A stretch of 64,000 nucleotides of DNA from Pseudomonadota bacterium. Its GTDB lineage: Bacteria; Pseudomonadota; Gammaproteobacteria; Xanthomonadales; Xanthomonadaceae. Each line of letters begins with the position of its first letter. The stretch's first letter is position 1. The translations under genes were made by a program, and so were the position numbers. The stretch is from the NCBI GenBank assembly GCA_023386795.1, contig JAEWJB010000139.1, forward strand, positions 1 through 64,000, given 5' to 3'. Below are positions 1-7,781 of the stretch, piece by piece. Below the pieces are notes generated by a model. The model saw only the letters and a program-made list of their open reading frames with translations, made no database searches and was not told the origin of the DNA.

Positions 1-278
1 GCCTGGAGCAGGGCACGGCCCACGCCCTGGCCGCGCCAGTCCGGCAGCACGCCCAGGCCGCCGATGCGCTGGTCCGGCGAGAGCCGGCCGGCGCCCACCG
101 GGCGTCCGTCGGGTGCCCGGGCCAGCACGTGCAGGCTCAGGACGTCGAGCGCGTCCCACGCGCGGGCCTGCGCAGGATCAGCTTCGCCCGCAAACAACTC
201 GGTCCGCAGCGCCAGCAGTTCGGCGGCATGGATGCCGCCTTCGCGGTGTTCCAGCAGGAACCGGGCGGGCGCGGCCAC
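1..278 (-). CDS. GNAT family N-acetyltransferase (3' part beyond window)
   Basis: The 5' part of a minus-strand gene that runs off the left edge; about 92 residues are visible. The translation reads through a GNAT-like beta strand (RLSPDQRIGGLGVLP) into the acetyl-CoA pyrophosphate-binding motif DWRGQGVGRALL, which corresponds to motif A (R/QxxGxG/A) of the superfamily. The chosen start is GTG at 278, two bases after the stop of the upstream JmjC gene, so the two are probably cotranscribed. The substrate cannot be deduced. An alternative start further upstream inside the oxygenase gene is possible because no strong Shine-Dalgarno sequence decides it. Confidence 0.75.
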   Translation of the reverse strand, partial: MAAPARFLLEHREGGIHAAELLALRTELFAGEADPAQARAWDALDVLSLHVLARAPDGRPVGAGRLSPDQRIGGLGVLPDWRGQGVGRALLQ

Positions 279-280
279 GC

Positions 281-1645
281 TTATTCCTCTTCGTCCGCGT
301 CGGATTCGGCTGGCAGGTCTTCCGGGTCGATGTCCGGGTCGATCTCGCCGCCGTCGGTGTCGTCGGCCATCGGTTCGAGCAGGGCATGGCCGGCACCGGC
401 ACCATTGCCCGGCTCGCCGGCCTCTTCGTCATCCCATTCTTCGTCGTCGTCGAGCGCGGCGGCGTAGTGGCCGAGTTCGACCAGCGCCAGCAGTGCCTGC
501 CGGCCGCGCTCGGAGAGCTGCGCCCAGGCGGTTTCGTCGATTTCCTCCAGCGCGGCCAGGCGCTGGGCATCACGCAGCGGCACCGGGAAGGCATGCCCGC
601 TGACGAACAGCAGCGCGCCCTTGCGGGCGCGGCGCCAGGCCACGCGCGACCAGGGATGGCGGTACAGCACTGCGCCCTCGGCCAGGGCCTGGGCCAGCGC
701 GGCGGCGTCCGGGGCTTGCGGCGGCGGCGCGATGTCGCCGGAGGCACGGTAGGTGGTGATGAAGCGGCCGAACCATTCGCCCAGGCGGTCGGGGTCGTTC
801 ATGCGCAGCGCATTGAGCGCGGCGATGGCGCGGCCCATCGCGGCCTCGTCGATCTCGTAAGGATCGGCCGGCGCGGCGAGGTCTTCGTCGTGGTAGCGCA
901 CGGCTTCATCGGCATCGGCGATCAGCGTGTCGAGGTAGTCGGCGATCAGTTCGGCCGAGGCCGGTGCGCGCATGCCCACCGAGAAGGTCAGGCACGGGTC
1001 CTCGGCAATGCCGTGGTGCGGTACCAGCGGCGGCAGGTAGAGCATGTCGCCCGGTTCCAGCACCCAGTCGTGGGTGGGCTTGAACTGGCGCAGCAGCTTG
1101 ATGTCCACGTCGTCGCGGAATTCCAGCGGCGGCGCCTTGCGTCCCATCGCCACGCTGGCATCGATCTGCCAGCGGCGGTGGCCAAAGCCCTGCAGCAGGA
1201 AGACGTCGTAGTGGTCCACGTGCGCGCCGACCGAGCCGCCGGTGGCGGCGAAGCTGATCATGATGTCGTCGATGCGCCAGCGCGGCAGGAAGCGGAACTG
1301 CTCCAGGATCGCGCGCACGTCCGGGTCCCACTTGTCCACGTCCTGCACCAGCAGGGTCCAGTCGTGGTCGGGCAGGCCGGGGAAGTCGGTTTCCTCGAAC
1401 GGGCCGCTGCGCACCTGCCAGTCGTCGCGTGCGCGGTCGTGGGCGATCAGGCGGGCCAGCACGCCTTCCTCGCAGGCCAGCCCGGCCAGGTCTTCCGGCG
1501 TGACCGGGGTCTGGAAACCGGGGAAGGCCTGGCGGATCAGCAGCGGGCGCTTGTGCCAGTAATCGCGCAGGAAGCGCGCCACCGGCATTCCCAGCGGGTG
1601 CTGCGCGGTGGCCTGGATCTCGAAGGGAAGGGTGGATTTCTTCAT
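281..1645 (-). CDS. roxA: JmjC/cupin ribosomal protein arginine hydroxylase (RoxA/YcfD type)
   Basis: Fe(II)/2-oxoglutarate oxygenase of the YcfD/RoxA family, which in E. coli hydroxylates an arginine of ribosomal protein uL16. The metal ligands are visible as H142-x-D144 (in GAHVDHYDVF) and distal H210 (in PPLVPHHG), and the segment GDMLYLPP matches the family. The start is ATG at 1645, preceded by AGGA at good spacing, giving 454 aa; an in-frame extension to 1756 lacks this support. The protein is longer than E. coli YcfD (about 373 aa) because of a very acidic C-terminal tail of roughly 80 residues ending in DADEEE. The tail could contact ribosomal proteins, which is inference. The next gene (GNAT) follows after two bases. 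Confidence 0.88.
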   Translation of the reverse strand: MKKSTLPFEIQATAQHPLGMPVARFLRDYWHKRPLLIRQAFPGFQTPVTPEDLAGLACEEGVLARLIAHDRARDDWQVRSGPFEETDFPGLPDHDWTLLVQDVDKWDPDVRAILEQFRFLPRWRIDDIMISFAATGGSVGAHVDHYDVFLLQGFGHRRWQIDASVAMGRKAPPLEFRDDVDIKLLRQFKPTHDWVLEPGDMLYLPPLVPHHGIAEDPCLTFSVGMRAPASAELIADYLDTLIADADEAVRYHDEDLAAPADPYEIDEAAMGRAIAALNALRMNDPDRLGEWFGRFITTYRASGDIAPPPQAPDAAALAQALAEGAVLYRHPWSRVAWRRARKGALLFVSGHAFPVPLRDAQRLAALEEIDETAWAQLSERGRQALLALVELGHYAAALDDDEEWDDEEAGEPGNGAGAGHALLEPMADDTDGGEIDPDIDPEDLPAESDADEEE

Positions 1646-1730
1646 GGGGTTCCTGCGAACAGCAGCCGGGGTGCGGCCGGATTGTGGCCCAGGCGGGGTG
1701 AGGGGCGTCTTGCGCCCGATCAATCCCGGC

Positions 1731-2177
1731 TCAGGGCCCGGAAGTGGCGACGGCATCGTAGCCGGCGGGCGAAAACTCGATCAGGCACCAGCCGTGGCCG
1801 AACGGATCGGCCAGCCGCAGCAGCCGGCCCCATGCCGCCTCGCGGACGCAGCTGCGGGCCGCGACCGGGTCGCGGCGGCGGTCGGGCAGGTCGTCGGCCT
1901 CCAGGCCCGCCGCCAGGGCGCGTTCCAGCGCAGCATCGAGGTCGTCGACCACCACGTCCAGGTGCACGGGTGTCCAGTGCCGGGTGTAGTGGCGGGGCAG
2001 GCCGGCGGCGCCGGGACTGCCGGCAGGCTGTGCCAGCAGGTACAGCGGGACGGCCGCGCCGAGCAGTTCCAGCGCGCTATCGCCGAAGCGACGGCCCGGC
2101 CGCAGGCCGAAGGCCTCGGTGTACAGGCGCTGGGCGGCCGGCAGGTCAGGGACGTCGAGGTTGACCAGCAGCTCCAT
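1731..2177 (-). CDS. VOC (glyoxalase/bleomycin-resistance fold) family protein
   Basis: A 148-residue protein with the two beta-alpha-beta-beta-beta modules of the vicinal oxygen chelate superfamily: an N-terminal VNLDVPDLPAAQRLYTEAFG module and a C-terminal VHLDVVVDDLDAALERA module ending in DPFGHGWCLIEF. The last phrase is typical of VOC domains that bind a metal or small ligand. Its substrate is unknown; glyoxalase I, dioxygenase and antibiotic-binding proteins share the fold. It lies 61 bp downstream of purB on the same strand and may be cotranscribed with it. No signal peptide is present, so it is cytoplasmic. Confidence 0.8.
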   Translation of the reverse strand: MELLVNLDVPDLPAAQRLYTEAFGLRPGRRFGDSALELLGAAVPLYLLAQPAGSPGAAGLPRHYTRHWTPVHLDVVVDDLDAALERALAAGLEADDLPDRRRDPVAARSCVREAAWGRLLRLADPFGHGWCLIEFSPAGYDAVATSGP

Positions 2178-2238
2178 CGCAAACCTCCGCTTGGCAAGGG
2201 CGGCCGCCGCGCCCCCGCCGGGGCGGGGGCCGGGTGGG

Positions 2239-3606
2239 TCAGATCGCGCGCGCCAGGCCTTCGGCCAGGCCGGTGTAAGCGCCGGGGGTAAGCTCGCGCA
2301 GGCGTTGCTTGTCGGCGGCCGGCAGGTCCAGCGATTCGACGAATGCGCGCATCGATTCGGCGGTGATGCCCTGGCCGCGGGTCAGCGCCTTGAGCTGCTC
2401 GTAGGGGTTGGGCAGGCCGTGGCGGCGCATCACCGTCTGCACGGCTTCGGCCAGCACTTCCCAGGCCGCGTCGAGGTCGGCATCCAGGCGCTGCGGATTG
2501 ATCTCCAGCTTGCCCAGGCCCTTGGCCAGCGAATCCAGCGCCACCTTGGTGTGGCCGAAGGCGGTGCCCAGGGCGCGCAGCACGGTGGAGTCGGTGAGGT
2601 CGCGCTGCCAGCGGCTGATCGGCAGCTTGGCCGAGAAGTGCTCGAACAACGCGTTGGCCAGGCCGAAATTGCCCTCGGCGTTCTCGAAGTCGATCGGGTT
2701 GACCTTGTGCGGCATCGTCGAGGAGCCGACCTCGCCTTCCTTGAGCTTCTGCTTGAAATAGCCCAGCGAGATGTAGCCCCAGATGTCGCGCGCCAGGTCG
2801 ATGAGGATGGTGTTGGCGCGGCGGCTGGCATCACCGATCTCGGCGACGTTGTCGTGCGGCTCGATCTGCGTGGTGTACGGGTTGAACACCAGGCCCAGGC
2901 CCTGCACGAACTTCTGCGCGAAGGCCGGCCAGTCCACGTCCGGGTAGGAGACCACGTGCGCGTTGTAGTTGCCCACCGCACCGTTGATCTTGCCGGTGAG
3001 TTCGACCGCGGCGATCTGCGCGCGCTGGCGCTGCAGGCGGGCGACCACGTTGGCCAGTTCCTTGCCCAGCGTGGTGGGCGAGGCGGTCTGGCCGTGGGTG
3101 CGCGAGAGCATCGGCTGTGCGGCCTGCGCATGGGCGAGCGTGCGCAAGGTGGAGATCACGCCATCCAGCGCCGGCAACAGCACCTCGCTGCGCGCCTGCG
3201 CCAGCATCAGGCCGTAGGACAGGTTGTTGATGTCCTCGCTGGTGCAGGCGAAATGCACGAACTCCAGCGCCGGGCCGAGTTCGGCGTCACCTTTCAGGCG
3301 TTCCTTGATGAAGTACTCCACCGCCTTGACGTCGTGGTTGGTGGTGCGCTCGATCTCCTTCACCCGCGCCGCGTCGGCCACCGAAAAGCCTTCGGCCAGC
3401 GCGCGCAGGGTCTGCGTGGCGTTGGCGGAGAACGGTGCCAGTTCCCCGATGCCGGGTTCGGCGGCCAGCGCCAGCAGCCATTCGATTTCCACCTTCACGC
3501 GGGCGCGGATCAGCCCGTACTCGGAGAAGATCGGGCGCAGTGCATCGACCTTGCCGGCATAGCGGCCATCGAGCGGGGACAGGGCGAGCAGGGCGGATTC
3601 CGTCAT
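2239..3606 (-). CDS. purB: Adenylosuccinate lyase
   Basis: Cleaves SAICAR to AICAR and adenylosuccinate to AMP plus fumarate in purine synthesis. The 455-aa length is normal for the gamma-proteobacterial enzyme. The fumarase/aspartase superfamily signature is present as GSSTMPHKVNP, with the catalytic His in the SRTHGQTASP segment. The ATG start at 3606 gives MTESALLALSPLDGRY, the expected N-terminus. It is divergent from fumC with a 188-bp intergenic gap that should hold both promoters. Three members of the same superfamily (purB, fumC and argH) occur in this window. Confidence 0.97.
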   Translation of the reverse strand: MTESALLALSPLDGRYAGKVDALRPIFSEYGLIRARVKVEIEWLLALAAEPGIGELAPFSANATQTLRALAEGFSVADAARVKEIERTTNHDVKAVEYFIKERLKGDAELGPALEFVHFACTSEDINNLSYGLMLAQARSEVLLPALDGVISTLRTLAHAQAAQPMLSRTHGQTASPTTLGKELANVVARLQRQRAQIAAVELTGKINGAVGNYNAHVVSYPDVDWPAFAQKFVQGLGLVFNPYTTQIEPHDNVAEIGDASRRANTILIDLARDIWGYISLGYFKQKLKEGEVGSSTMPHKVNPIDFENAEGNFGLANALFEHFSAKLPISRWQRDLTDSTVLRALGTAFGHTKVALDSLAKGLGKLEINPQRLDADLDAAWEVLAEAVQTVMRRHGLPNPYEQLKALTRGQGITAESMRAFVESLDLPAADKQRLRELTPGAYTGLAEGLARAI

Positions 3607-3794
3607 GGGGGCGGGCAGGACTGGCGACAGGGGCGCACATTCTACGCCGCCCGCGCCGGGGCGATGGCACGCAGCGTCCGCCCGGTCCGGCTGGGCGGGG
3701 CCCGGGCCGGCGCGTATCGTGTGCAGGTCAGCCAGCGGCGCACGCCCGCGCAGCCAGCGCCCTTCCCCTCGAATCAGCAGTGCGGAGATTGCGT

Positions 3795-5210
3795 ATGAGC
3801 GACAAGTACCGAACCGAACACGACAGCATGGGCGAACTGCAGGTGCCCGCCGATGCCCTGTGGGGCGCCCAGACCCAGCGTGCCGTGCAGAACTTCCCCG
3901 TGTCCGGCCAGCGCATGCCGCGCGGCTTCATCCGCGCGCTGGGCCTGGTCAAGGGCGCCGCCGCCCAGGCCAACGCCGACCTCGGCCTGCTGCCCAAGGG
4001 CGTGGCCAAGGCGGTGCAACAGGCCGCCGCCGAAGTGGCCGAGGGCGAGCACGACGACCATTTCCCGATCGATGTGTACCAGACCGGCTCGGGCACCTCG
4101 TCGAACATGAACGCCAACGAGGTCATCGCGACCCTGGCCACGCGCCTGCTCAAGGGCGGCAAGGCGAAGGTGCACCCGAACGACCACGTCAATCTGGGGC
4201 AGAGCTCCAACGACGTCATCCCGACCGCGATCCGCGTGAGCGCGCAGCTGGCGACCGTCGAACAACTGCTGCCGGCGCTCAAGCATCTGCGCAAGACCAT
4301 CGACAAGCGGGCCAAGGGCCTGGGCAAGGTGGTCAAGACCGGCCGCACGCACTTGATGGACGCCATGCCGCTGACGTTCGCGCAGGAGTTCGGCGCGTGG
4401 TCGGCGCAGATCGCGTCCAGCCAGGCGCGCATCGAGGACAGCCTCAAGCGCCTGCGCCGGCTGCCGCTGGGCGGCACGGCGATCGGCACGGGCATCAATG
4501 CCGATGCGCGCTTCGGTGGCAAGGTGGCCAGGCTGCTGTCGGGCAGCACGGGCACGCGGTTCGAGAGCGCGGACAACAAGTTCGAAGGGTTGGCCGCGCA
4601 GGATGATGCGGTGGAGCTATCGGGCCAACTCAATGCCACCGCCGTGGCGCTGATCAAGATCGCCAACGACCTGCGCTGGATGAATGCCGGTCCCCTGGCC
4701 GGGTTGGGCGAGATCGAGCTGCCGGCGTTGCAGCCGGGATCCTCGATCATGCCGGGCAAGGTCAACCCGGTGATTCCGGAAGCGACGGTGATGGCGTGCG
4801 CGCAGGTGATCGGCCACCACACCGCGATCACCGTGGCCGGGCAGACGGGCAATTTCCAGCTTAACGTGACGTTGCCGCTGATCGCGCTGAACCTGCTTGA
4901 TTCGATCGGTCTGCTGGCGAACGTATCGCGGCTTCTGGCCGATTCGGCGATCGCCGGGCTGAAGGTGCGACAGGATCGCGTGCGCGAGGCGCTGGATCGC
5001 AATCCGATCCTGGTGACCGCCCTCAACCCGATCATCGGTTACGAAAAGGCGGCGGCGATTGCCAAGCGCGCCTACAAGGAAAACCGGCCGGTACTCGACG
5101 TGGCCCGGGAGGACAGTGGCTTGCCCGAGGCGGAGTTGAAGCGGTTGCTGGATCCGGGGGCGTTGACGCGGGGCGGGATCCAAGCGGGGGGTGGTGGTGC
5201 GGGTGGGTGA
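3795..5210 (+). CDS. fumC: Class II fumarate hydratase
   Basis: Oxygen-stable fumarase of the TCA cycle, interconverting fumarate and malate. ATG at 3795 gives MSDKYRTEHDSMGELQVP and a 471-aa protein, close to the usual 460-470. Signature motifs are TGSGTSSNMNANEV, the GQSSNDVIPT substrate loop and GSSIMPGKVNP. A long in-frame extension upstream (to 3435) is only open reading frame inside the purB promoter and gene and is not used. The extreme C-terminus is Gly-rich (GGIQAGGGGAGG), which is unusual but harmless. It is followed by a 587-bp gene-free region rich in palindromic repeats. Confidence 0.95.
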   Translation: MSDKYRTEHDSMGELQVPADALWGAQTQRAVQNFPVSGQRMPRGFIRALGLVKGAAAQANADLGLLPKGVAKAVQQAAAEVAEGEHDDHFPIDVYQTGSGTSSNMNANEVIATLATRLLKGGKAKVHPNDHVNLGQSSNDVIPTAIRVSAQLATVEQLLPALKHLRKTIDKRAKGLGKVVKTGRTHLMDAMPLTFAQEFGAWSAQIASSQARIEDSLKRLRRLPLGGTAIGTGINADARFGGKVARLLSGSTGTRFESADNKFEGLAAQDDAVELSGQLNATAVALIKIANDLRWMNAGPLAGLGEIELPALQPGSSIMPGKVNPVIPEATVMACAQVIGHHTAITVAGQTGNFQLNVTLPLIALNLLDSIGLLANVSRLLADSAIAGLKVRQDRVREALDRNPILVTALNPIIGYEKAAAIAKRAYKENRPVLDVAREDSGLPEAELKRLLDPGALTRGGIQAGGGGAGG

Positions 5211-5253
5211 TTGGGTTGGTCGTGGCGGCTAGTAGCGCTGGCTTACGGTGCGG

Positions 5254-5362
5254 GCGCCGCCCTGCCGTACAGGGTCGTCACGGCTCGGGCGAACATCCTG
5301 TTCGACTCGCCGCAGGGGGGCCATCCTTGGCCGGCTGACGCCCCTATACGGCAGGACGGCGC
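5254..5362. repeat. Imperfect 27-bp inverted repeat element with internal small palindromes
   Basis: Left arm 5254-5280 and right arm 5336-5362 are complementary at 24 of 27 positions. The 55-nt centre carries two smaller palindromes, GAACATCCTGTTC (5291-5303) and GGCCATCCTTGGCC (5319-5332). The whole can fold into a branched hairpin. It is not related to the 52-nt core element further right. No coding potential is apparent. It lies just past the fumC stop and could be an intergenic repeat family of this lineage. Only one copy was noticed in this window. Confidence 0.6.
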
Positions 5363-5482
5363 AAGGCGCATCGTTTTTCATGCTTCGATCCTAGACACGC
5401 CGAAGGTGGGTGGGGGAGAGGAAAAGCCCTCGTCTGCACCTCCTTGCATCCATCAGTCCCTCACCTTGCCTTTGCTCTTCCG

Positions 5483-5506
5483 GTCGCGGCTGAAGCCGCT
5501 CCTACA
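5483..5506 (-). repeat. Single GTAG-headed REP element
   Basis: A 24-nt unit whose minus strand reads TGTAGGAGCGGCTTCAGCCG followed by CGAC. Its self-complementary part (GCGGCTTCAGCCGC) forms a short stem. The same unit occurs as inverted doublets at 15105-15164 and 47710-47778. Such GTAG-headed repetitive extragenic palindromes are typical of Xanthomonadaceae and Pseudomonas and are usually mobilised by RAYT transposases; none is encoded here. Confidence 0.8.
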
Positions 5507-5584
5507 AGTTGGGGGGCAGCGACTGTGGGTGCTGGCTTTGGCTTTGGTTGGCTTGTGTCGTCCGGTCATGAGGATCTGTAGGGG

Positions 5585-5688
5585 CTGCGGGGGCGGGGCC
5601 CTTTCGGGACCGTAGGCGACATGGATGTCGCCTACGAGCCTCCATGGATGGATTCACGGCGTGTCCCGAAAGGGCCCCGCTCCCGCAG
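5585..5688 (+). repeat. 52-nt-core palindromic element, copy A
   Basis: The conserved 52-nt core is 5611-5662. It contains a perfect 12-bp hairpin (CGTAGGCGACAT, 2-nt loop, ATGTCGCCTACG; 5611-5636) followed by a 26-nt tail ending GGATTCACGGCGT. The core is bracketed by complementary arms 5585-5610 and 5663-5688 (26 bp). The only non-Watson-Crick pair is 5592/5681, a G-U wobble if the plus strand is transcribed. Inner arm ends are GGGAC and GTCCC, as in the other two copies at 21239-21348 and 36608-36739. It sits between the convergent genes fumC and the 141-aa lipoprotein gene. Confidence 0.85.
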
Positions 5689-5756
5689 TCCCCACGAAGC
5701 CCCATGCGAGCCGACCCACACCGAAGGCCAGCCCAATCTGAAAGAACCGCGCAAAC

Positions 5757-5780
5757 AAAAAGGGCGGCCCTCGGCCGCCC
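5757..5780 (-). terminator. Rho-independent terminator of the 141-aa lipoprotein gene
   Basis: An 8-bp perfect GC stem (GGGCGGCC / GGCCGCCC, loop CTC) at 5762-5780 is followed on the minus strand by a run of five T residues. It lies 18 bp beyond the stop codon of the gene at 5798-6223. Confidence 0.85.
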
Positions 5781-5797
5781 CACAAAAAAAACTCCCC

Positions 5798-6223
5798 TTA
5801 TCTCCGCTCTCCGGAAATATTCCCGAAACTCTCCTGATAAGGCTTGAGCGTAGAAATCCGGGAAAGCGCCTGATCGCGCAAGGCATCGACCTGGGCATTG
5901 GACTGCAACTTGACCCCGCGGTTATCCGGATCGGCCGGCGCCGAAGCGAGGGTTTCCTGCCGCAGCATCTGCAACTGTCCGAACAACTGCTGCAAGAGCA
6001 TCCGCTGGTCTTCGGGCAACGGCACTTCGATATCGTCGATGCGCAACCGCCCCTCGGGCGTGATATCGGCATTGGGCGCCGGTGCGCGGCGGATCTGCAC
6101 CACCTGGGTGGTCACCGATACGCGTGGCTTGGAGCGCTCGGCGCGTGCGGCCGACTGCTTCTCGCAGGCCGCCAAGCCCGCACACATCAGCACCGCCAGC
6201 GCGGCAAGAAAGAGCTTCTTCAT
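5798..6223 (-). CDS. Putative lipoprotein of unknown function
   Basis: A 141-residue exported protein. The N-terminus MKKLFLAALAVLMCAGLAACEK has a positively charged start, a hydrophobic core and a lipobox (LAAC), so it is predicted to be a lipoprotein processed at Cys20. The mature part includes ITPEGRLRIDDIEVPLPEDQR, which resembles a motif in the neighbouring 199-aa lipoprotein (ITPGGDLVLGGKTV...AQR); the two may be distant relatives. The rest is rich in Gln and Arg, probably helical. It has its own terminator, and another terminator lies upstream at 6272-6301, so it is probably a separate transcription unit. No function can be assigned. Confidence 0.75.
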   Translation of the reverse strand: MKKLFLAALAVLMCAGLAACEKQSAARAERSKPRVSVTTQVVQIRRAPAPNADITPEGRLRIDDIEVPLPEDQRMLLQQLFGQLQMLRQETLASAPADPDNRGVKLQSNAQVDALRDQALSRISTLKPYQESFGNISGERR

Positions 6224-6271
6224 CGGACGCGACCATCGAGGGGGGAACCTCGTCCATTCTACGCCGCCCCG

Positions 6272-6301
6272 AAAAAAGCCGGCCTACCCGAAGGCAGGCC
6301 G
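6272..6301 (-). terminator. Rho-independent terminator downstream of the 199-aa lipoprotein gene
   Basis: On the minus strand a 9-bp stem (CGGCCTGCC / GGTAGGCCG with one G-U pair) closes a stable TTCG tetraloop and is followed by six T residues (6272-6277). It separates the ABC/DUF2807/lipoprotein operon from the 141-aa lipoprotein gene. Confidence 0.8.
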
Positions 6302-6318
6302 ACCCAACCACACACGCC

Positions 6319-6918
6319 TTACTTGCGACAATCCGTCACATCCTTCTGCTCGAGTCCGCCGTAAGGCTTGAACTCGGGCACCAGCGCCACCGCCGCCTCC
6401 TGCGCGACGCGCATCGTCTCCAGGTGGTCGCACAGCTTAGCTGCCGCAGCCTTGATCCCGTCCGTCTTGGCCTCGATCTTCGCGTCGATCTGGTCGGTAT
6501 CGCCGCTGAAAAGGCCCTTGATCGCCTCCGTCGCCGCCTGTGCACCCAGTTGTGCACCCGCCTTGCCGACCTCGATGCCCTGCTGGACCATGCCCTGCAA
6601 GGCCTTGCGGTATGTCGTCATCGCCTGGCGCTGCGCATCGGTGGTCGTCACCGTCTTGCCGCCGAGGACCAGATCGCCACCCGGCGTGATCACTGCATCG
6701 GGCAGGGTGTCGCGGCGCAAGGTCACCTGGTCGCCCTTGAACGTGACACCGCCGTTGAAGCTGATCACCTTGTCGCGCTTGCCGCCGTCGGCCTGCGCGC
6801 TGGCATTGCCCGCGTTGGCGGCGGTGTCCGAATCGTCACGGCCGCAACCGGCCAGCGGCACCAGCGCACACGCGAAGGCGGCGGCCAGCAGCGGGCGGAA
6901 TGGGGAAGGCACTCGCAT
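6319..6918 (-). CDS. Lipoprotein resembling DUF2884 (YggN-like)
   Basis: A 199-aa predicted lipoprotein: hydrophobic N-terminus with lipobox LAGC, then a Ser/Ala/Asp-rich linker. The middle (ITPGGDLVLGGKTVTTTDAQR, then a helical region with repeated Ala/Gly) and the C-terminal Cys resemble E. coli YggN (DUF2884), judged from memory. The start is decided by the ribosome binding site. AGGAGG lies 7 nt before ATG 6918, whereas a TTG at 6924 would be almost on top of it. The gene begins 3 bp after the TGA of the DUF2807 gene, so it is the last cistron of that operon. The function is unknown; a periplasmic or outer-membrane-anchored role is likely. Confidence 0.7.
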   Translation of the reverse strand: MRVPSPFRPLLAAAFACALVPLAGCGRDDSDTAANAGNASAQADGGKRDKVISFNGGVTFKGDQVTLRRDTLPDAVITPGGDLVLGGKTVTTTDAQRQAMTTYRKALQGMVQQGIEVGKAGAQLGAQAATEAIKGLFSGDTDQIDAKIEAKTDGIKAAAAKLCDHLETMRVAQEAAVALVPEFKPYGGLEQKDVTDCRK

Positions 6919-6920
6919 CG

Positions 6921-7748
6921 TCAATCCTCCTTCGGAACGCTGGTCTTGCCGCGCACGCCGCTGTGGTTCACGTCGCCGCTGCCCTTGCGCTTGACGGTCA
7001 GGTCGCCGGCCACGTCGCGCACCGTCAGGTCGCCCGAGCCGATCGAATCCACCGTCACGCTGCCCTTGGTGTTGCGTACGTCCACGTCGCCCGAGCCGAC
7101 CGAGCCGACATGCACGTTGCCAGCGACCTCGACCAGATCCAGGTCGCCGGAACCGACCACGCCTACCTCCGCGCCGCCGTTGACCTGCGTGGCACGGAAA
7201 TCACCCGAGCCGATCGAGGTCAGGGTGAGCGCGCCGATGCGCTCGAGCTGGATGTCGCCCGAGCCGGCCTTGGCCGTCACCGCACCCTTGATGTCACGCC
7301 CCTTGACGTCACCCGAGCCGGTGTCCACCACCAGCGAGGCGATGCCGTTGACGTCCGCATCGCCCGAGCCCACGTCCAGGCGCACCGGCAGCGTCGCCGG
7401 AATGTTGGCGTGGATGTCCAGGTAGGCATAGGTGTTGCCGATCCAGAACCCGTCGGACTTGCGTGCCAGGGTGACGACCAGCTGGTCGCCGGACTTGCGC
7501 TGGGTGACGGTCAGCTGCTTGAGCCGCTCCGGGCTGGAGGCGCAGGCGCGACCGGTGAGGTTGCCGGCCGTGCCCGGACCGCCCTGGACATGCAGGTCGT
7601 GGTGGTTCACCTCGAACAGCACGCTCTTCACGCCGGCCAGGTCGAGCTTGAGCTCGCGCGGCTCGCTGGCCTTGCACTGCGGTTCGTCGGCCTGCGCGAC
7701 GGCGGGCAGCGCCAGCAGCATCGTGCAGAAAGCAAGGGTCATGCGCAT
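6921..7748 (-). CDS. Secreted DUF2807 beta-helix protein with eight GSGD repeats
   Basis: A 275-aa protein with a signal peptide (MRMTLAFCTMLLALPAVAQA) and a C-terminal half made of about 20-residue repeats, each containing GSGD (eight occurrences, for example GSGDADV, GSGDVKG, GSGDIQL, GSGDLTV). This is the hallmark of the DUF2807 (GIN, auto-transporter adhesin head-like) family, which forms a right-handed beta-helix. ATG 7748 has AGGAGAGG at 7 nt. It lies 33 bp downstream of the ABC permease and directly upstream of a lipoprotein gene, so it probably belongs to the GntR-controlled operon. The family's role is unknown; a cell-envelope stress or surface structure function is plausible. Confidence 0.88.
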   Translation of the reverse strand: MRMTLAFCTMLLALPAVAQADEPQCKASEPRELKLDLAGVKSVLFEVNHHDLHVQGGPGTAGNLTGRACASSPERLKQLTVTQRKSGDQLVVTLARKSDGFWIGNTYAYLDIHANIPATLPVRLDVGSGDADVNGIASLVVDTGSGDVKGRDIKGAVTAKAGSGDIQLERIGALTLTSIGSGDFRATQVNGGAEVGVVGSGDLDLVEVAGNVHVGSVGSGDVDVRNTKGSVTVDSIGSGDLTVRDVAGDLTVKRKGSGDVNHSGVRGKTSVPKED

Positions 7749-7781
7749 GGATGTTCCTCTCCTGGAATGCGGATGGATCGA

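Noticed and set aside
113..2164. 683-codon plus-strand frame opposite roxA and the VOC gene
   Set aside because: No recognisable domain; it is a shadow of the minus-strand genes, whose motifs are intact.
5211..5797. Possible small gene in the fumC-lipoprotein gap
   Set aside because: All frames there cross palindromic repeats and have no homology-like features; the gap is better described as repeats.
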